A DNA stretch of 64,000 nucleotides from Micropruina sp. GTDB taxonomy: Bacteria > Actinomycetota > Actinomycetes > Propionibacteriales > Propionibacteriaceae. Shown here in pieces: positions 28,316 to 39,553 of this stretch. The notes beneath the pieces are model-generated. The model ran no database searches. It had not been told where the DNA came from and was given only the letters and a program-made list of their open reading frames with translations. Numbering within the stretch: the stretch's first letter is position 1; each line of letters opens with the position of its first letter. Made by a program: the position numbers and the translations under genes. The stretch is taken from positions 248,001 through 312,000 of the forward strand of contig JADJVZ010000014.1 in NCBI GenBank assembly GCA_016716635.1, in the 5' to 3' direction.

Positions 28316-28476
28316 GGTGACCTCCTGGCCGTCAGCCTACTGGCGGCCTGGAGCGCGGCCACGTCCACGAGCGGCCGCGAGCGCGGCGCGTCATCTCGTT
28401 CACGGCTCAACTTCCTGACGATCAGCGTTGCGGGCACGTAGACTCATGCACCGGCGCGAAAGGCGGGAAAGTCGGA

Positions 28477-30326
<1,850 letters not shown>

Positions 30327-30327
<1 letters not shown>

Positions 30328-31352
30328 TGACCACCACGACTGGCCTTGGACGCGTGCCGCTGTCGCTCACGCCGCTCAACCGCAAGGACTACACCTCCGA
30401 TCAGGAGGTGCGTTGGTGCCCCGGGTGCGGCGATTTCGCCATCCTGGCCGCCTTCCAGGGCCTCATGCCCACCCTCGGTATCAAACGCGAGAACACGGTC
30501 ATCGTGTCGGGCATCGGCTGCTCGTCCCGGTTCCCGTATTACATGGACGTCTACGGGATGCATTCCATTCACGGCCGCGCGCCCGCGATCGCGACCGGTG
30601 TGGCCATCGCCCGCGAGGACCTCAACGTGTGGGTCGTCTCCGGCGACGGGGATGCACTCTCCATCGGTGGTAACCACCTGATCCACGCCCTGCGTCGCAA
30701 CGTGAACATCACGATCATGCTGTTCAACAACCGCATCTATGGGCTCACGAAGGGGCAGTACTCCCCCACGTCCGAGGCTGGCAAGGTCACCAAGTCGACC
30801 CCCACCGGCTCGATCGACACCCCGTTCAACCCGTTGTCGGTGGCGTTGGGCGCTGAGGCCAGCTTCGTGGCGCGAACTGTTGATTCCGACCGTCAGCACC
30901 TCTCCGAGGTGCTCACCGCGGCGGTCGCCCACCGAGGCGCCTCGTTGGTCGAGATTTACCAGAACTGCCCGATCTTCAATGACGGCGCCTTCGACGAGGT
31001 CAAGGGCGCCGAACCAGGCGTCATCCCCCTCGTGCACGGCCAGCCGATCGTCTTCGGCGACAAGTGCGTGGTCCGCGACGCGGACGGCGACTTGCGGGTT
31101 GCGGACCTGGCCGAGGTCGGCGTCGAGGCTGCGATCGTCCACGATGCGCACCGTCCGGACCCGTCCCTGGCGTTCGCGCTCTCCCGGCTCACCGATCAAG
31201 GCAAGATCCGCCAGGCCCCGATCGGCATCTTCCGGGACGTCGATCGTCCGGCCTACGACGATCTCGTGCGTTCGCAGGTGTCCGTCCCGGACGACCGCGC
31301 CGCCGCCCTCCAGGCCCTGCTGACCGGCCCCGAGACCTGGACTGTCGCCTAA
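30327..31352 (+). CDS. korB: 2-oxoglutarate:ferredoxin oxidoreductase subunit beta
   Basis: 341 residues. Thiamine-diphosphate binding (GDGDALSIGGNHLIHALRRN and FNNRIYGLTKGQ) and the cysteines for the single [4Fe-4S] cluster (RWCPGCGDF, GIGCSSR, QNCPIF). I start at ATG 30327, which shares a base with the korA stop; GTG 30324 is possible. No ferredoxin gene is adjacent. Confidence 0.94.
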
Positions 31353-31420
31353 GCAACGGAGCGACGTCACTCCAGGGGACTTCCCGAGATCCCCTAAGAT
31401 GTGCGAGTGGCAGGAGAGGC

Positions 31421-32431
31421 GTGACGGTGTCAGGTAGCGAGCCGCGCCTGGCCGACGTCGCGGCCCGCGCCGGAGTATCGGTGGCAACCGTCTCCCGAGT
31501 TCTGAACAACCGCGGGTATCTCAGCCGCGATACCCGCGACCGGGTTGCGCGCGCGATCGCTGACTTGGGTTATCGCCCCAACCTGTTGGCACGCGCCTTG
31601 CTGGGACGTCGCACCCAGACAGTCGGCCTGATTGTCCCCTCGGTGGCGTTGCCGTTCTTCGGCGAGGTGGCGGTCGGTGTCGAGAATGCCCTGGCCGAGC
31701 ACGGCTACCGCCTCCTGCTGTGCAACAGTCTGGGACGGGCCGACCGCGAACGAGACCACCTCAACCTGCTGTTGGCGAACCGCGTCGAGGGCATCATCTC
31801 CGGCGCCCACAACGACCCGGTGACCGAATATCAGTCCGTTGAGATGCCGCTGGTCACCATTGACCGCGAGCTTGCGCCTCACATCCCCAACGTGCGCTCT
31901 GCCAACGTCTCGGGCGGCCGCCTGGCGACTGAACACCTCCTGCAGAGAGGGGCTCAGCAGCCGGCCCTGCTGACCTCGCGGTCGCGCCCGCAGAATCTAC
32001 GGGAGCAGGGTTACCGCGAGGTGCTGACAGAGGCCGGGATCGTGCCCGAGATCATGGCAGTCGACTTTCACACGCCCGAGAATGAGCGATTCCCGCGCAT
32101 CACAACCTGGCTGGACGCCGTGCAAGGGCGCGTCGACGCTGTCTTCGCGACCGACGATTTGATGGCTGCCACGGTGTTGGAGTGGGCCCATCGGGCCGGA
32201 CGGCGGGTGCCGGAGGACTTCAAAGTCGTTGGCTTCGACGGAACGCTTGCGGTCCGACGCGCCCTGCCTGGCCTCACCACCATCCAGCAGCCCATTGACG
32301 CGATCTGCCGCCAGGCCGTCGACCTCCTGCTGAGGCAGATCGAGGGACGGGTCACCGGCCAGGCGCTCGACCAGAACCCCCTCGCCCTGGTCGAGCTGCC
32401 CGTGACGCTGGTACCGGGCTGGACGACCTAG
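31421..32431 (+). CDS. LacI-family regulator of the sucrose genes
   Basis: 336 residues from GTG 31421 with AGGAG upstream. N-terminal LacI helix-turn-helix with hinge (LADVAARAGVSVATVSRVLN...LARALLGRRTQ) and a C-terminal periplasmic-binding-like sensor domain (VIGFDG-type VVGFDGTLAVRRALPGLTTIQQP). Convergent with the PTS gene, 22 bp apart. The two 22-bp palindromes before the PTS and GH32 genes are its likely operators, and sucrose or its phosphate the likely inducer. Confidence 0.88.
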   Translation: MTVSGSEPRLADVAARAGVSVATVSRVLNNRGYLSRDTRDRVARAIADLGYRPNLLARALLGRRTQTVGLIVPSVALPFFGEVAVGVENALAEHGYRLLLCNSLGRADRERDHLNLLLANRVEGIISGAHNDPVTEYQSVEMPLVTIDRELAPHIPNVRSANVSGGRLATEHLLQRGAQQPALLTSRSRPQNLREQGYREVLTEAGIVPEIMAVDFHTPENERFPRITTWLDAVQGRVDAVFATDDLMAATVLEWAHRAGRRVPEDFKVVGFDGTLAVRRALPGLTTIQQPIDAICRQAVDLLLRQIEGRVTGQALDQNPLALVELPVTLVPGWTT

Positions 32432-32453
32432 TCCCCCAGCCCGGAGGTCAGCG

Positions 32454-34421
32454 TCAGACCAGTGCCTGCTTCGGGGTCACGACGAGCAGCCGATCACCCA
32501 CGGCCACCTCACCACTGGCGGAGGCTTCGACCCCACCCAGCTTCTTGGTATTGCTCACCACAACCGGCGTCACGAGGTCGTAGCCAGCCGCGGCAACCGC
32601 GGCCCAATCGACGGTGGCGAGAACATCACCGCGACGCACGACCTGCCCCTTCGTCACCTTGGGGACGAAATGTTCGCCCTTGAGCTGCACGGTGTCCATG
32701 CCGATGTGAATCAGCACTTCCACGCCGCTATGAGAGCGCAAGCCGTACGCATGCCCGGTCGGGAACGCCACGATCACGGTGCCATCGACGGGCGAAACAA
32801 CCGGACCACTACTGGGGACAATGGCGGCGCCCGCCCCCAACATGCCGGAGGCGAAGGTTGTGTCCTTGACGTCCGACAAGGCGATGGCCCGCCCCTGAAC
32901 CGGAACGGTGACCTCGAAGTCAGTCTCGGCACCGACCGGGAGCGCCGCAGTGTCGGCACCGAGCGGGGCCGGCGCAGCGATCTCCACCTCGGACTCGTCC
33001 ACCTTCGTTCCCGCGAGGGATTCCTTGCCGCGGGTCGAGGCGTAGAACATCGTGGCACTAAAAGCGATGACGAAGGTGATGGCCATCGACAACAGGTAGT
33101 TCGGGATGTCGGTCGGCTTGATCGACACGAAACCGATCAGGCCAGCCGCGCCCAGTGCCAGCGCCCGAACATTGAAGATCGCAATCAGGGTGCCGCCGAT
33201 GCCCGCGGCGGCAATCCCGATAAAGAAGGGCCACCGAAGGCGCAGGTTCACACCGAAGATCGCAGGCTCGGTGATACCGAACAAGGCCGACATGGCGGAG
33301 GCGCCCGACATGCCCTTGAGCTTGGCGTCCCGGGCCTTCAAGAAGACGGCAAGGCACGCGGCACCCTGGGCCACGTTGGCCATCGAGGCGATCGGGAAGA
33401 TGAAGTCACCCACACCACTGTTGATCAGCGGTAGCTCGACAGCGGGGAAGGACTGGTGGAGGCCGGTCACCACGATCGGCGAGTACACCAGGCCAAAGAT
33501 CAAGCCACCGAAGGGACCGGCGGTGGTGTAGATCCACTGCAACCCGACGGTGATCCCGTCGGCCATTTCACGTGTGACCGGGCCGACCACGACAAAGGCG
33601 AGGAATCCGGTGATCAACATGGTGAACAACGGAGTCAGAAGGAAGTCCGCCGTGCCCTTAAGGATCTTGTGGAACCGCTTCTCAATGAAGCAGAGGAGCC
33701 ACGAGACAGCCAGCACAGGAATGACCTGAGCTTGGTAGCCGACCTGGGCGACGTCGAGCCCAAAGACGTGCCAGTAGTTGATCTTGCCTTGCGCCTCCAA
33801 TTCCACCACGCTCCAGGCGTTGGCCAGGTTACTGCTCACCATGGCGGCACCCATCGCGGCGCCGAGGTACACGTTGCCCCCAAAGCGCTTCGTCGCCGAG
33901 AAGCCGACCAACACCGGCAAGAAGCCGAACGCAGCCGAGGAGATGACGTTGACGATGGCGGCGTAGTCGGCGATGGCCGGGTACATCTGCACGAGCGACT
34001 TCTCCCCGAACAGCCCCTGCGCGGTCAGAACGTTGTTGATGGCCATCATGAGACCACCCGCGATCAGCGCCGGGAGGATCGGGACGAAGATGTCGGCGAT
34101 CATCTTGATGAAGCGCAGGATCGCGGGATCCTTCTGCGCCGCCACTTGCTTGGCTTCGTCTTTGCTGACCTCGTGAACGCCCAGCCCGATGAGCTTGTCG
34201 TACACCACGTCGACGTCACCGGGGCCGATGATCACCTGGAACATGCCGCCGGCGGTGAAGGTGCCCTTCACGTCCACGTCGTTGTCGAGAGCTGCTTGAT
34301 CGACCTTCGAGGGGTCGTTCAACACGAGGCGAAGGCGTGTCGCGCAGTGGGCGGCCGCCGAAATGTTGTCTGGCCCGCCGACATCGGCGAGCACCCTTTG
34401 TGCTACTTGAGCGTGATCCAT
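32454..34421 (-). CDS. PTS sucrose-type transporter subunit IIBCA
   Basis: 655 residues in the order IIB-IIC-IIA. IIB carries the phosphorylated cysteine in AAHCATRLRLVL near residue 25. IIC spans about ten helices and includes PAIFGVNLRLRWPF. IIA carries the active histidine in VEVLIHIGMDTVQLKG. It imports and phosphorylates a beta-glucoside/sucrose-type sugar; the GH32 neighbour points to sucrose. Start at ATG 34421 (AGAGGA before it), with an operator palindrome 53 bp upstream. Confidence 0.92.
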   Translation of the reverse strand: MDHAQVAQRVLADVGGPDNISAAAHCATRLRLVLNDPSKVDQAALDNDVDVKGTFTAGGMFQVIIGPGDVDVVYDKLIGLGVHEVSKDEAKQVAAQKDPAILRFIKMIADIFVPILPALIAGGLMMAINNVLTAQGLFGEKSLVQMYPAIADYAAIVNVISSAAFGFLPVLVGFSATKRFGGNVYLGAAMGAAMVSSNLANAWSVVELEAQGKINYWHVFGLDVAQVGYQAQVIPVLAVSWLLCFIEKRFHKILKGTADFLLTPLFTMLITGFLAFVVVGPVTREMADGITVGLQWIYTTAGPFGGLIFGLVYSPIVVTGLHQSFPAVELPLINSGVGDFIFPIASMANVAQGAACLAVFLKARDAKLKGMSGASAMSALFGITEPAIFGVNLRLRWPFFIGIAAAGIGGTLIAIFNVRALALGAAGLIGFVSIKPTDIPNYLLSMAITFVIAFSATMFYASTRGKESLAGTKVDESEVEIAAPAPLGADTAALPVGAETDFEVTVPVQGRAIALSDVKDTTFASGMLGAGAAIVPSSGPVVSPVDGTVIVAFPTGHAYGLRSHSGVEVLIHIGMDTVQLKGEHFVPKVTKGQVVRRGDVLATVDWAAVAAAGYDLVTPVVVSNTKKLGGVEASASGEVAVGDRLLVVTPKQALV

Positions 34422-34473
34422 GAAAATCCTCTGAAGGGAGCGCCACACAGGGCTTGGGGGGAGCTAGGGAGGT

Positions 34474-34495
34474 GTATGTCAAACGTTTGACATAC
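34474..34495. promoter_or_regulatory. LacI-type operator upstream of the PTS gene
   Basis: A perfect 22-bp palindrome with half-site GTATGTCAAAC. The central AACGTT with flanking TGTCA/TGACA is typical of LacI-family sites. Nearly the same sequence precedes the GH32 gene. Confidence 0.85.
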
Positions 34496-34548
34496 GGGTA
34501 TGGACATCGTAGGAAAATGACGGTTTCACCCGCAAGGGTTTCCGACCT

Positions 34549-36021
34549 CTATTCGAAGGGCGAGATCGTGGCGGACATGACGCCCAGTGCGCCTGTCGCC
34601 GTGAGCTGCACTACGAAGGGGGCCTCGCTGAGGTAGGCGCGAAGGCTGAACGCCAGCGCGCCCCTCCCGAAGAAGACCTCCAAAACCGATCGATCGAAGT
34701 AGAGGTCGAGCTCAATCGTCGGAGTTTCGGGGAGCGTCACCGTGCGACGACCACCGTGGGGATAACGGGTCGTCGAGCGGTCCACCACCAGGCGTCCCTG
34801 CGCCACGGCGAGGTCAATGTGACAGTCCTCCGCCCCAAGCCGCAAGGACCACGATTGCGCTTCGGTGACGTCAAGGCACAACCCCAACGCGAACGATCGG
34901 ACCCCTCGTGCCTCGACCAGCTCAACTCGCTGATTACGGAGTTGGCGCCCGTTTATCTGCATCGAGGTGCGGGCGGGGCACTCGAGGCGCGGACGCTGGA
35001 CGAGACGTCCGTCTCGCACGGTCAGCTCCCTCGGCACCGACAGGGTGTGAACCCAACCGTGCGCGAGCGAGGGCTGGTCATCCTCACCGGCGTTGCCGAG
35101 CCAGGCCAGCAGGAGCGGGGGCTCGCGGTCAGCGTCCTGTCGCGCGACGACCTGAGGCGCGTAAAACTCGAAGCCGCGGTCAAGTTCGACGAACGGTCCG
35201 GTGTCCCGAAGTTCGGTGCCCACGAGTCGTCCGATCACGGAACCACAAGGGAAGATGTTCTCGAAGCCCTCGCCCAACGGCGCAATCCCCTGGGGGCAGA
35301 ACACCAGGACGTCGCGCCACTCGCCTGACGCCTCGTCGGGGACGCGAATCAGGCTCGGACATTCCCACATGTAGCCGAATGCATCGAAGGCACCTTGCGC
35401 GTCCGGAAAGGATAACTCGCCCTCGAACCACCACTGGATGCCGTCATTGGAGCGATAAAGCAGCGCGCACCCAGTCTCGTTGGCACGCTGCGCGCCGAGG
35501 CACATGCGATAGCTGCCATCGGCGTCCCGCCACACTTGCGGGTCCCGTACGTGCGCGGTGTAGCCAGGCGGGGGCACGGGAATCAGAGGATTGCCGGGAT
35601 GCTTGTCGAATCGCTCGAGGTCGGTCGACGTGACTAAGCACTGCGAGGTGTCGCGGCCGCCGTCGGGGTGGCGCAGGTTTCCGGTGTAGTAGAAGCGCAC
35701 GTCGGGACCATCGAGGACAGCACTCCCCGAATAGGCGCCGTCGGCATCGTAACGGGAGTCCGGCACGATCGCCGGGCCGTCATCACGCCAGTGCGTGAGG
35801 TCGTCCGAACTCGCGTGCCCCCAGTAAACGAGCTTGCGATGCGGGTGGAACGGGCTGAACTGGTAGAAGGCGTGATACCTGCCGTCCCGCAGCACGAGGC
35901 CGTTCGGGTCATTCAGTCGACCGACGGGTGGGGCCACGTGAAAGAGCGGATAATCAGGGTCTTGAGTAGCCAGAGATCCAGCGATGGCGTTCTCGGCGGC
36001 GGCGAAGAGATCCTCATTCAC
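34549..36021 (-). CDS. scrB: Sucrose-6-phosphate hydrolase (GH32)
   Basis: 490 residues. Catalytic motifs in order: RLNDPNG (nucleophile Asp near residue 38), the RDP motif (HVRDPQVW) and the EC motif (MWECPSL) with the acid/base Glu, then a C-terminal beta-sandwich. It cleaves sucrose-6-phosphate, the PTS product, to glucose-6-phosphate and fructose. It lies upstream of the PTS gene on the same strand and has its own operator. Confidence 0.93.
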   Translation of the reverse strand: MNEDLFAAAENAIAGSLATQDPDYPLFHVAPPVGRLNDPNGLVLRDGRYHAFYQFSPFHPHRKLVYWGHASSDDLTHWRDDGPAIVPDSRYDADGAYSGSAVLDGPDVRFYYTGNLRHPDGGRDTSQCLVTSTDLERFDKHPGNPLIPVPPPGYTAHVRDPQVWRDADGSYRMCLGAQRANETGCALLYRSNDGIQWWFEGELSFPDAQGAFDAFGYMWECPSLIRVPDEASGEWRDVLVFCPQGIAPLGEGFENIFPCGSVIGRLVGTELRDTGPFVELDRGFEFYAPQVVARQDADREPPLLLAWLGNAGEDDQPSLAHGWVHTLSVPRELTVRDGRLVQRPRLECPARTSMQINGRQLRNQRVELVEARGVRSFALGLCLDVTEAQSWSLRLGAEDCHIDLAVAQGRLVVDRSTTRYPHGGRRTVTLPETPTIELDLYFDRSVLEVFFGRGALAFSLRAYLSEAPFVVQLTATGALGVMSATISPFE

Positions 36022-36037
36022 GCGGCCACGCTAGCGC

Positions 36038-36059
36038 ATATGTCATTCGTTTGACATAT
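36038..36059. promoter_or_regulatory. LacI-type operator upstream of the GH32 gene
   Basis: ATATGTCA (36038-36045) and TGACATAT (36052-36059) form an inverted repeat around TTCGTT. It shares TATGTCA and CGTTTGACATA with the palindrome at 34474. It lies 17 bp before the gene start, where binding would block transcription or the leader. Confidence 0.8.
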
Positions 36060-36149
36060 AGCCCAGGCTTCGATCGCCATGATGGTCGCAAAGACGGCCT
36101 TGCCGCAGTCGACGCCCTGCGGGAAGCACCCACGTGGTCGGAGATCCGG

Positions 36150-36512
36150 TCAGGCGACGGCTTCGGGCCACAACACTGCGATAAACACGTTCAGCACCGT
36201 CAAGGCGATGGCCACGTTGATCAGCATGTCGCTGGGGACGCCGCGCTTCGTGCGGACGTTGGCCATCTCCGCGCACGCCACCACGGCCAGGGCAACCAGC
36301 AGCTTGACGCCCCAGAAGGCTGGCGAGACGCGGTGTGCGCCCGCCTCGTTCAGGGCCACCAACACCATGCCGGTCACCAACTGTGCCCGCGCGCCCCAGA
36401 CGAGCGGGATGACTGCCTGGGCAGTACCCAGACGATGGGCGACAAAACCGCCCACGATGGCCGCCATTCCCAACATGTGAAGGGCGAGCGTGACGCCAAT
36501 GATCCAGTCCAT
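36150..36512 (-). CDS. Small membrane protein with four predicted helices
   Basis: 120 residues and four hydrophobic segments (about 2-22, 32-52, 65-82 and 96-115). I recognise no catalytic motif and no family. Start chosen at ATG 36512 (MDWIIGVTLALHML); ATG 36536 is in frame and possible. Neighbouring sucrose genes are regulated separately, so context gives no clue. Confidence 0.65.
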   Translation of the reverse strand: MDWIIGVTLALHMLGMAAIVGGFVAHRLGTAQAVIPLVWGARAQLVTGMVLVALNEAGAHRVSPAFWGVKLLVALAVVACAEMANVRTKRGVPSDMLINVAIALTVLNVFIAVLWPEAVA

Positions 36513-36657
36513 GAGAAGCAGCCTAACCAACCGCATCCCCAGGTTGGCGCTGGTGGCCTCGCAACGCCCCTGCTGCATCATCGACGAGCTCCTAGGACTC
36601 CACCTGACTGCCGTCTGAGTCGAGTAGGGCGCTGCCTGGATCCGTCGATGCGCGATT

Positions 36658-36685
36658 GGCGTGGGTTGAGCAGGCAACCCACGCC
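36658..36685 (-). terminator. Hairpin after the secreted repeat protein gene
   Basis: GGCGTGGGTT (36658-36667) pairs with AACCCACGCC (36676-36685), 8-nt loop, 14 bp beyond the stop at 36700. There is no U-run, so a weak or factor-assisted terminator. Confidence 0.6.
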
Positions 36686-36699
36686 ACCGGAACCTCAGA

Positions 36700-38097
36700 T
36701 CAGGACAGGATGAAGGTGGCGACGCCACCCCCCACGTAGTAGCCGCTGGCCGAGGACACCATCACCTGCGCTTGGAAAGGGATCGCCGTGCCGACGGGGC
36801 CGGACGCGTAGATCTGGGTGTTCATCGTGCAGCTCCCGCCGGGGATCAACACCGTGCCCGCACCGCAGCCCGGGTAATCCGTGGTGATCCCGTTCCAGGT
36901 GTTCACGAACTCCGCCACCGTCACGTTCTCGGAGCGGTTGTTCGTGACCGTGAGTTGGATGTACGACGCGCCCCCGGTAGCCGGGATCACCGTGATGGAC
37001 GGAATCACGCTCAAGCTGAGCGAACCCGTGGGGAACAAGACGGTAACCAAGCCCGTGCTTGTGGCACTGGCGCTGAACCCGTTCGCGTTCACACTCGCGC
37101 TGAAGACCTGGCTGATGGGGGCGGCGACGTTCGAGGAGAACTGCCACAACTGGGTGAACGAGCAGGCGGCACCTGCCGCGAGGACCGTGCCGACCGTGCA
37201 GGACGCCGATCCCGCCAGAGTGCTGCCGTCCGCCGTCAGGTCGGAGATCGTCTCGGGCGTCGCGCTGGTGTTCGTCACCACGTAGGTGCCCACCGTCTTG
37301 CCACCCAGGCTCGGCACATAGCCGGGGGCGAAGGTCAGGGCGGTCGACACCATCGGGAGAGCGGCGTAGATCAGCGTGGCGGTTCCAGTTCCCGGCGCGC
37401 TCGCGGTCGCGATGGTCTTGGCCGTCGCGGTGAAGGTATTGGTGACGACGGTCCCAGGCGCAGCAGGGGCGAAGGCCTTCGTGGCCGCGAAATTGCAGCT
37501 TCCGCTGGCTGGGATGACGGTGCCGACCTGGCAGGTAGAGGAGCCTGCCAGCGTCCCGATCACAGTGTCACTCAGGGCGGTCACCGTCACGGCCACAGGA
37601 TTGGGATTCTTCACCTGGTAGCTGTAACTCACGGTGCCTCCCGTTTCACCGAGCTGCGACGGCGGGGTCGCCACGGTCGCCTGCATGGTGATGGGGCTCG
37701 CCGTCTGGTTGAAGGTGCAGGTCGTGGCACGTCCGGTCGCAATCTTCACACCGGTCACGTTGGTGCCAGATTGCGTCCCGGTGGCGGAGCCGTTCGCCAC
37801 ACAGGAGACCGTGAAGGCACCGTAGCTAGCCGGTGGGGTGACGCTGATGGTGAGGGCGTTCGTCGGATTGAAGCTGAGCGAAGCGCTGGTCGCGCCAGCC
37901 GCGACCAAGACCGAGGACTGGCCGGTGGTGGTTCCCGGAACGAAGCCGAAACTGAACGTCCCGCCGGCGCCGGCAGGCGCCTTGTTGATGATGGTGAGGG
38001 TTCCAGGGGGTGGGGCGGCCTCAGCCTGGGCCGCGAACGAGAGGGACAGGAGGGACGTGGCAAGGCATGCCAAAGCCACGCGAGGAATGCGGAACAT
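36700..38097 (-). CDS. Secreted beta-sandwich (DUF11/DUF5979-like) protein
   Basis: 465 residues from ATG 38097. A Sec signal peptide (MFRIPRVALACLATSLLSLSFAAQA) with probable cleavage after AEA. The mature part is Thr/Ser/Val/Gly-rich, with about four Ig-like blocks each containing a Cys pair pattern (TCQVGTVIPASGSC, SCTVGTVLAAGAAC, GCGAGTVLIPGGSC). There is no LPXTG sorting signal and no C-terminal membrane helix, so it may be released or held non-covalently. A surface or adhesive role is a guess. Confidence 0.75.
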   Translation of the reverse strand: MFRIPRVALACLATSLLSLSFAAQAEAAPPPGTLTIINKAPAGAGGTFSFGFVPGTTTGQSSVLVAAGATSASLSFNPTNALTISVTPPASYGAFTVSCVANGSATGTQSGTNVTGVKIATGRATTCTFNQTASPITMQATVATPPSQLGETGGTVSYSYQVKNPNPVAVTVTALSDTVIGTLAGSSTCQVGTVIPASGSCNFAATKAFAPAAPGTVVTNTFTATAKTIATASAPGTGTATLIYAALPMVSTALTFAPGYVPSLGGKTVGTYVVTNTSATPETISDLTADGSTLAGSASCTVGTVLAAGAACSFTQLWQFSSNVAAPISQVFSASVNANGFSASATSTGLVTVLFPTGSLSLSVIPSITVIPATGGASYIQLTVTNNRSENVTVAEFVNTWNGITTDYPGCGAGTVLIPGGSCTMNTQIYASGPVGTAIPFQAQVMVSSASGYYVGGGVATFILS

Positions 38098-38332
38098 GGT
38101 CGGGTTCTTTCTCAAGGGAAGGGGGGGTGATCCCACAAAACCAGGCTGGGCCTACCCGACGTAGCCCACTCCCGTACCTGGAAGTAAAGGGTGACTTCAG
38201 TGTCGATCACCGCAAGAGCGGGGACAACTTAGCGACATCAACATGACCGACTTACGCAAACCTGGTCGGATTCTGATGACTCGCGAGGCCGTAGCGGTCC
38301 GACAATCGCCCTCAGTCGTCCAGCGCAGGACG

Positions 38333-38340
38333 CGTTAACC
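38333..38340. repeat. 8-bp target duplication, left copy, of the ISL3 element
   Basis: CGTTAACC directly abuts the ISL3 terminal repeat at 38341 and is repeated at 44658-44665 beyond the other end. Eight bases is the normal ISL3 duplication size. Confidence 0.9.
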
Positions 38341-38346
38341 GGCTCT

Positions 38347-38466
38347 TCACAATCGAGGGTGTAGGTGGGGTCTGAATCCGCCGGTTTCGAGCAGGCTGCG
38401 GGCGATGTAGTTGGTGAGGTTCCGGAATCCGAGGGCGGAGCCGCGGAGGTGTTCGAGGCGGCCGTT
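38347..38466 (-). pseudogene. ISL3 transposase, fragment 4 (C-terminus)
   Basis: Encodes the last 39 residues (NGRLEHLRGSALGFRNLTNYI...) and stop. It continues exactly in frame from fragment 3 once the IS110 is removed. The stop codon lies inside the terminal repeat. Confidence 0.9.
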
Positions 38467-38482
38467 GAATCTCCTATGTTTG

Positions 38483-39553
38483 TCAAGCGTTGATGGTGGT
38501 TGCTGTGGCGGCGTTTAGGTGTCGGTAGATCTGGCGGGCGAGGTAGCGCTTGAGGGATCGGCGGATCTCGCGGTGGGTGCGTCCTTCGCGGGTGCGTTTC
38601 TCGACATAGGAGCGGGTTTCGGGGTCCATGCGCATGCGGGTGACGACGGCCATGTGGAGGGCGCTGTTGAGGCGTCGGTCTCCTCCGCGGTTGATTCGAT
38701 GGCGGACTGTGTTCCCGGATGAGGCCGGGATCGGGTTGACCCCGGCGAGGCTGGCGAAGGCTGCTTCCGAGCGGACACGGCCAGGGTGTGACCAGGCAGC
38801 GAACGCGATGGCTGCGGTGATGGGCCCGATTCCGGGTTGATCTAACAGGTGAGCTGCCGGACTGATGGCTAGAAGGTCAGTCATCTGCCGGGTGAGGGCC
38901 GTGAGTTCTTTTGTCGAATCGTGTACTCGTTTGGCGAGTCGGACGGCCTCGGCGCGGGCGATCGCGGCGGCGAGTTCTTCGGAGCGGCTGCGCCAGGCCG
39001 CGATCGTTGCGATCTGGGTGGCAGTGAGAGACCCCCGTGCGTCAATGCCGAGATCGACCACCCTCAAGAGCGCGATCAAGGCGTTGATCGCGGCGGTTCG
39101 TTCGTTGGTGATCTGGTCGCGTGACGCGATGAGGATGCGCAGTGCAGCTCGAACCCCGTTGTCGCTCCGCGGTTGCCGTAGCTGTGGCTCTGTCATTGGC
39201 AGGACTGCCTGGGCGATGCGGCGCGCGTCGAGAGGATCAGACTTCCCAACGCCGCGGTTGGCGCGTGCGCTCATCCTTGAGGCTTCGACCACTGGATATC
39301 CGGCGTCGGTTGCGGTGCGGGCGAGACGGGCTCCATAGGTACCGACGCCTTCGATGACCCAGAGGGTGTCGAGGTCACCGCCAGTACGGCGAGCGACCCA
39401 ATCGAGGGCTCGTCGCATCCCAGCGGCCGTGGCGGGGAACTGCGCTTCATCGAGCAGTTCGCCGGTCGGACAGCCAAGGATGGCTAGAGCGTGGGTGCGG
39501 GCGTGGGCGTCCACGCCGATAACGAAGGGACGAGTGTGCGCGACGATTGACAA
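38483..39553 (-). CDS. IS110-family transposase (DEDD recombinase)
   Basis: 356 residues, distinct from the element 1 protein. DEDD motifs: GVDAHARTHALAI, VIEGVGTYG and SDPLDARRIAQ. The C-terminal Transposase_20 domain contains ASSGNTVRHRINRGGDRRLNSALH with the catalytic serine. TTG start at 39553, in the same GATCACC-start context as element 1. The stop codon is embedded in TTGACA, as in element 1. Confidence 0.93.
   Translation of the reverse strand: MSIVAHTRPFVIGVDAHARTHALAILGCPTGELLDEAQFPATAAGMRRALDWVARRTGGDLDTLWVIEGVGTYGARLARTATDAGYPVVEASRMSARANRGVGKSDPLDARRIAQAVLPMTEPQLRQPRSDNGVRAALRILIASRDQITNERTAAINALIALLRVVDLGIDARGSLTATQIATIAAWRSRSEELAAAIARAEAVRLAKRVHDSTKELTALTRQMTDLLAISPAAHLLDQPGIGPITAAIAFAAWSHPGRVRSEAAFASLAGVNPIPASSGNTVRHRINRGGDRRLNSALHMAVVTRMRMDPETRSYVEKRTREGRTHREIRRSLKRYLARQIYRHLNAATATTINA

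Noticed and set aside
38238..38486. 82-codon minus-strand frame across the ISL3 end
   Set aside because: It is out of frame with the transposase tail it overlaps and runs across the element boundary into flanking DNA.
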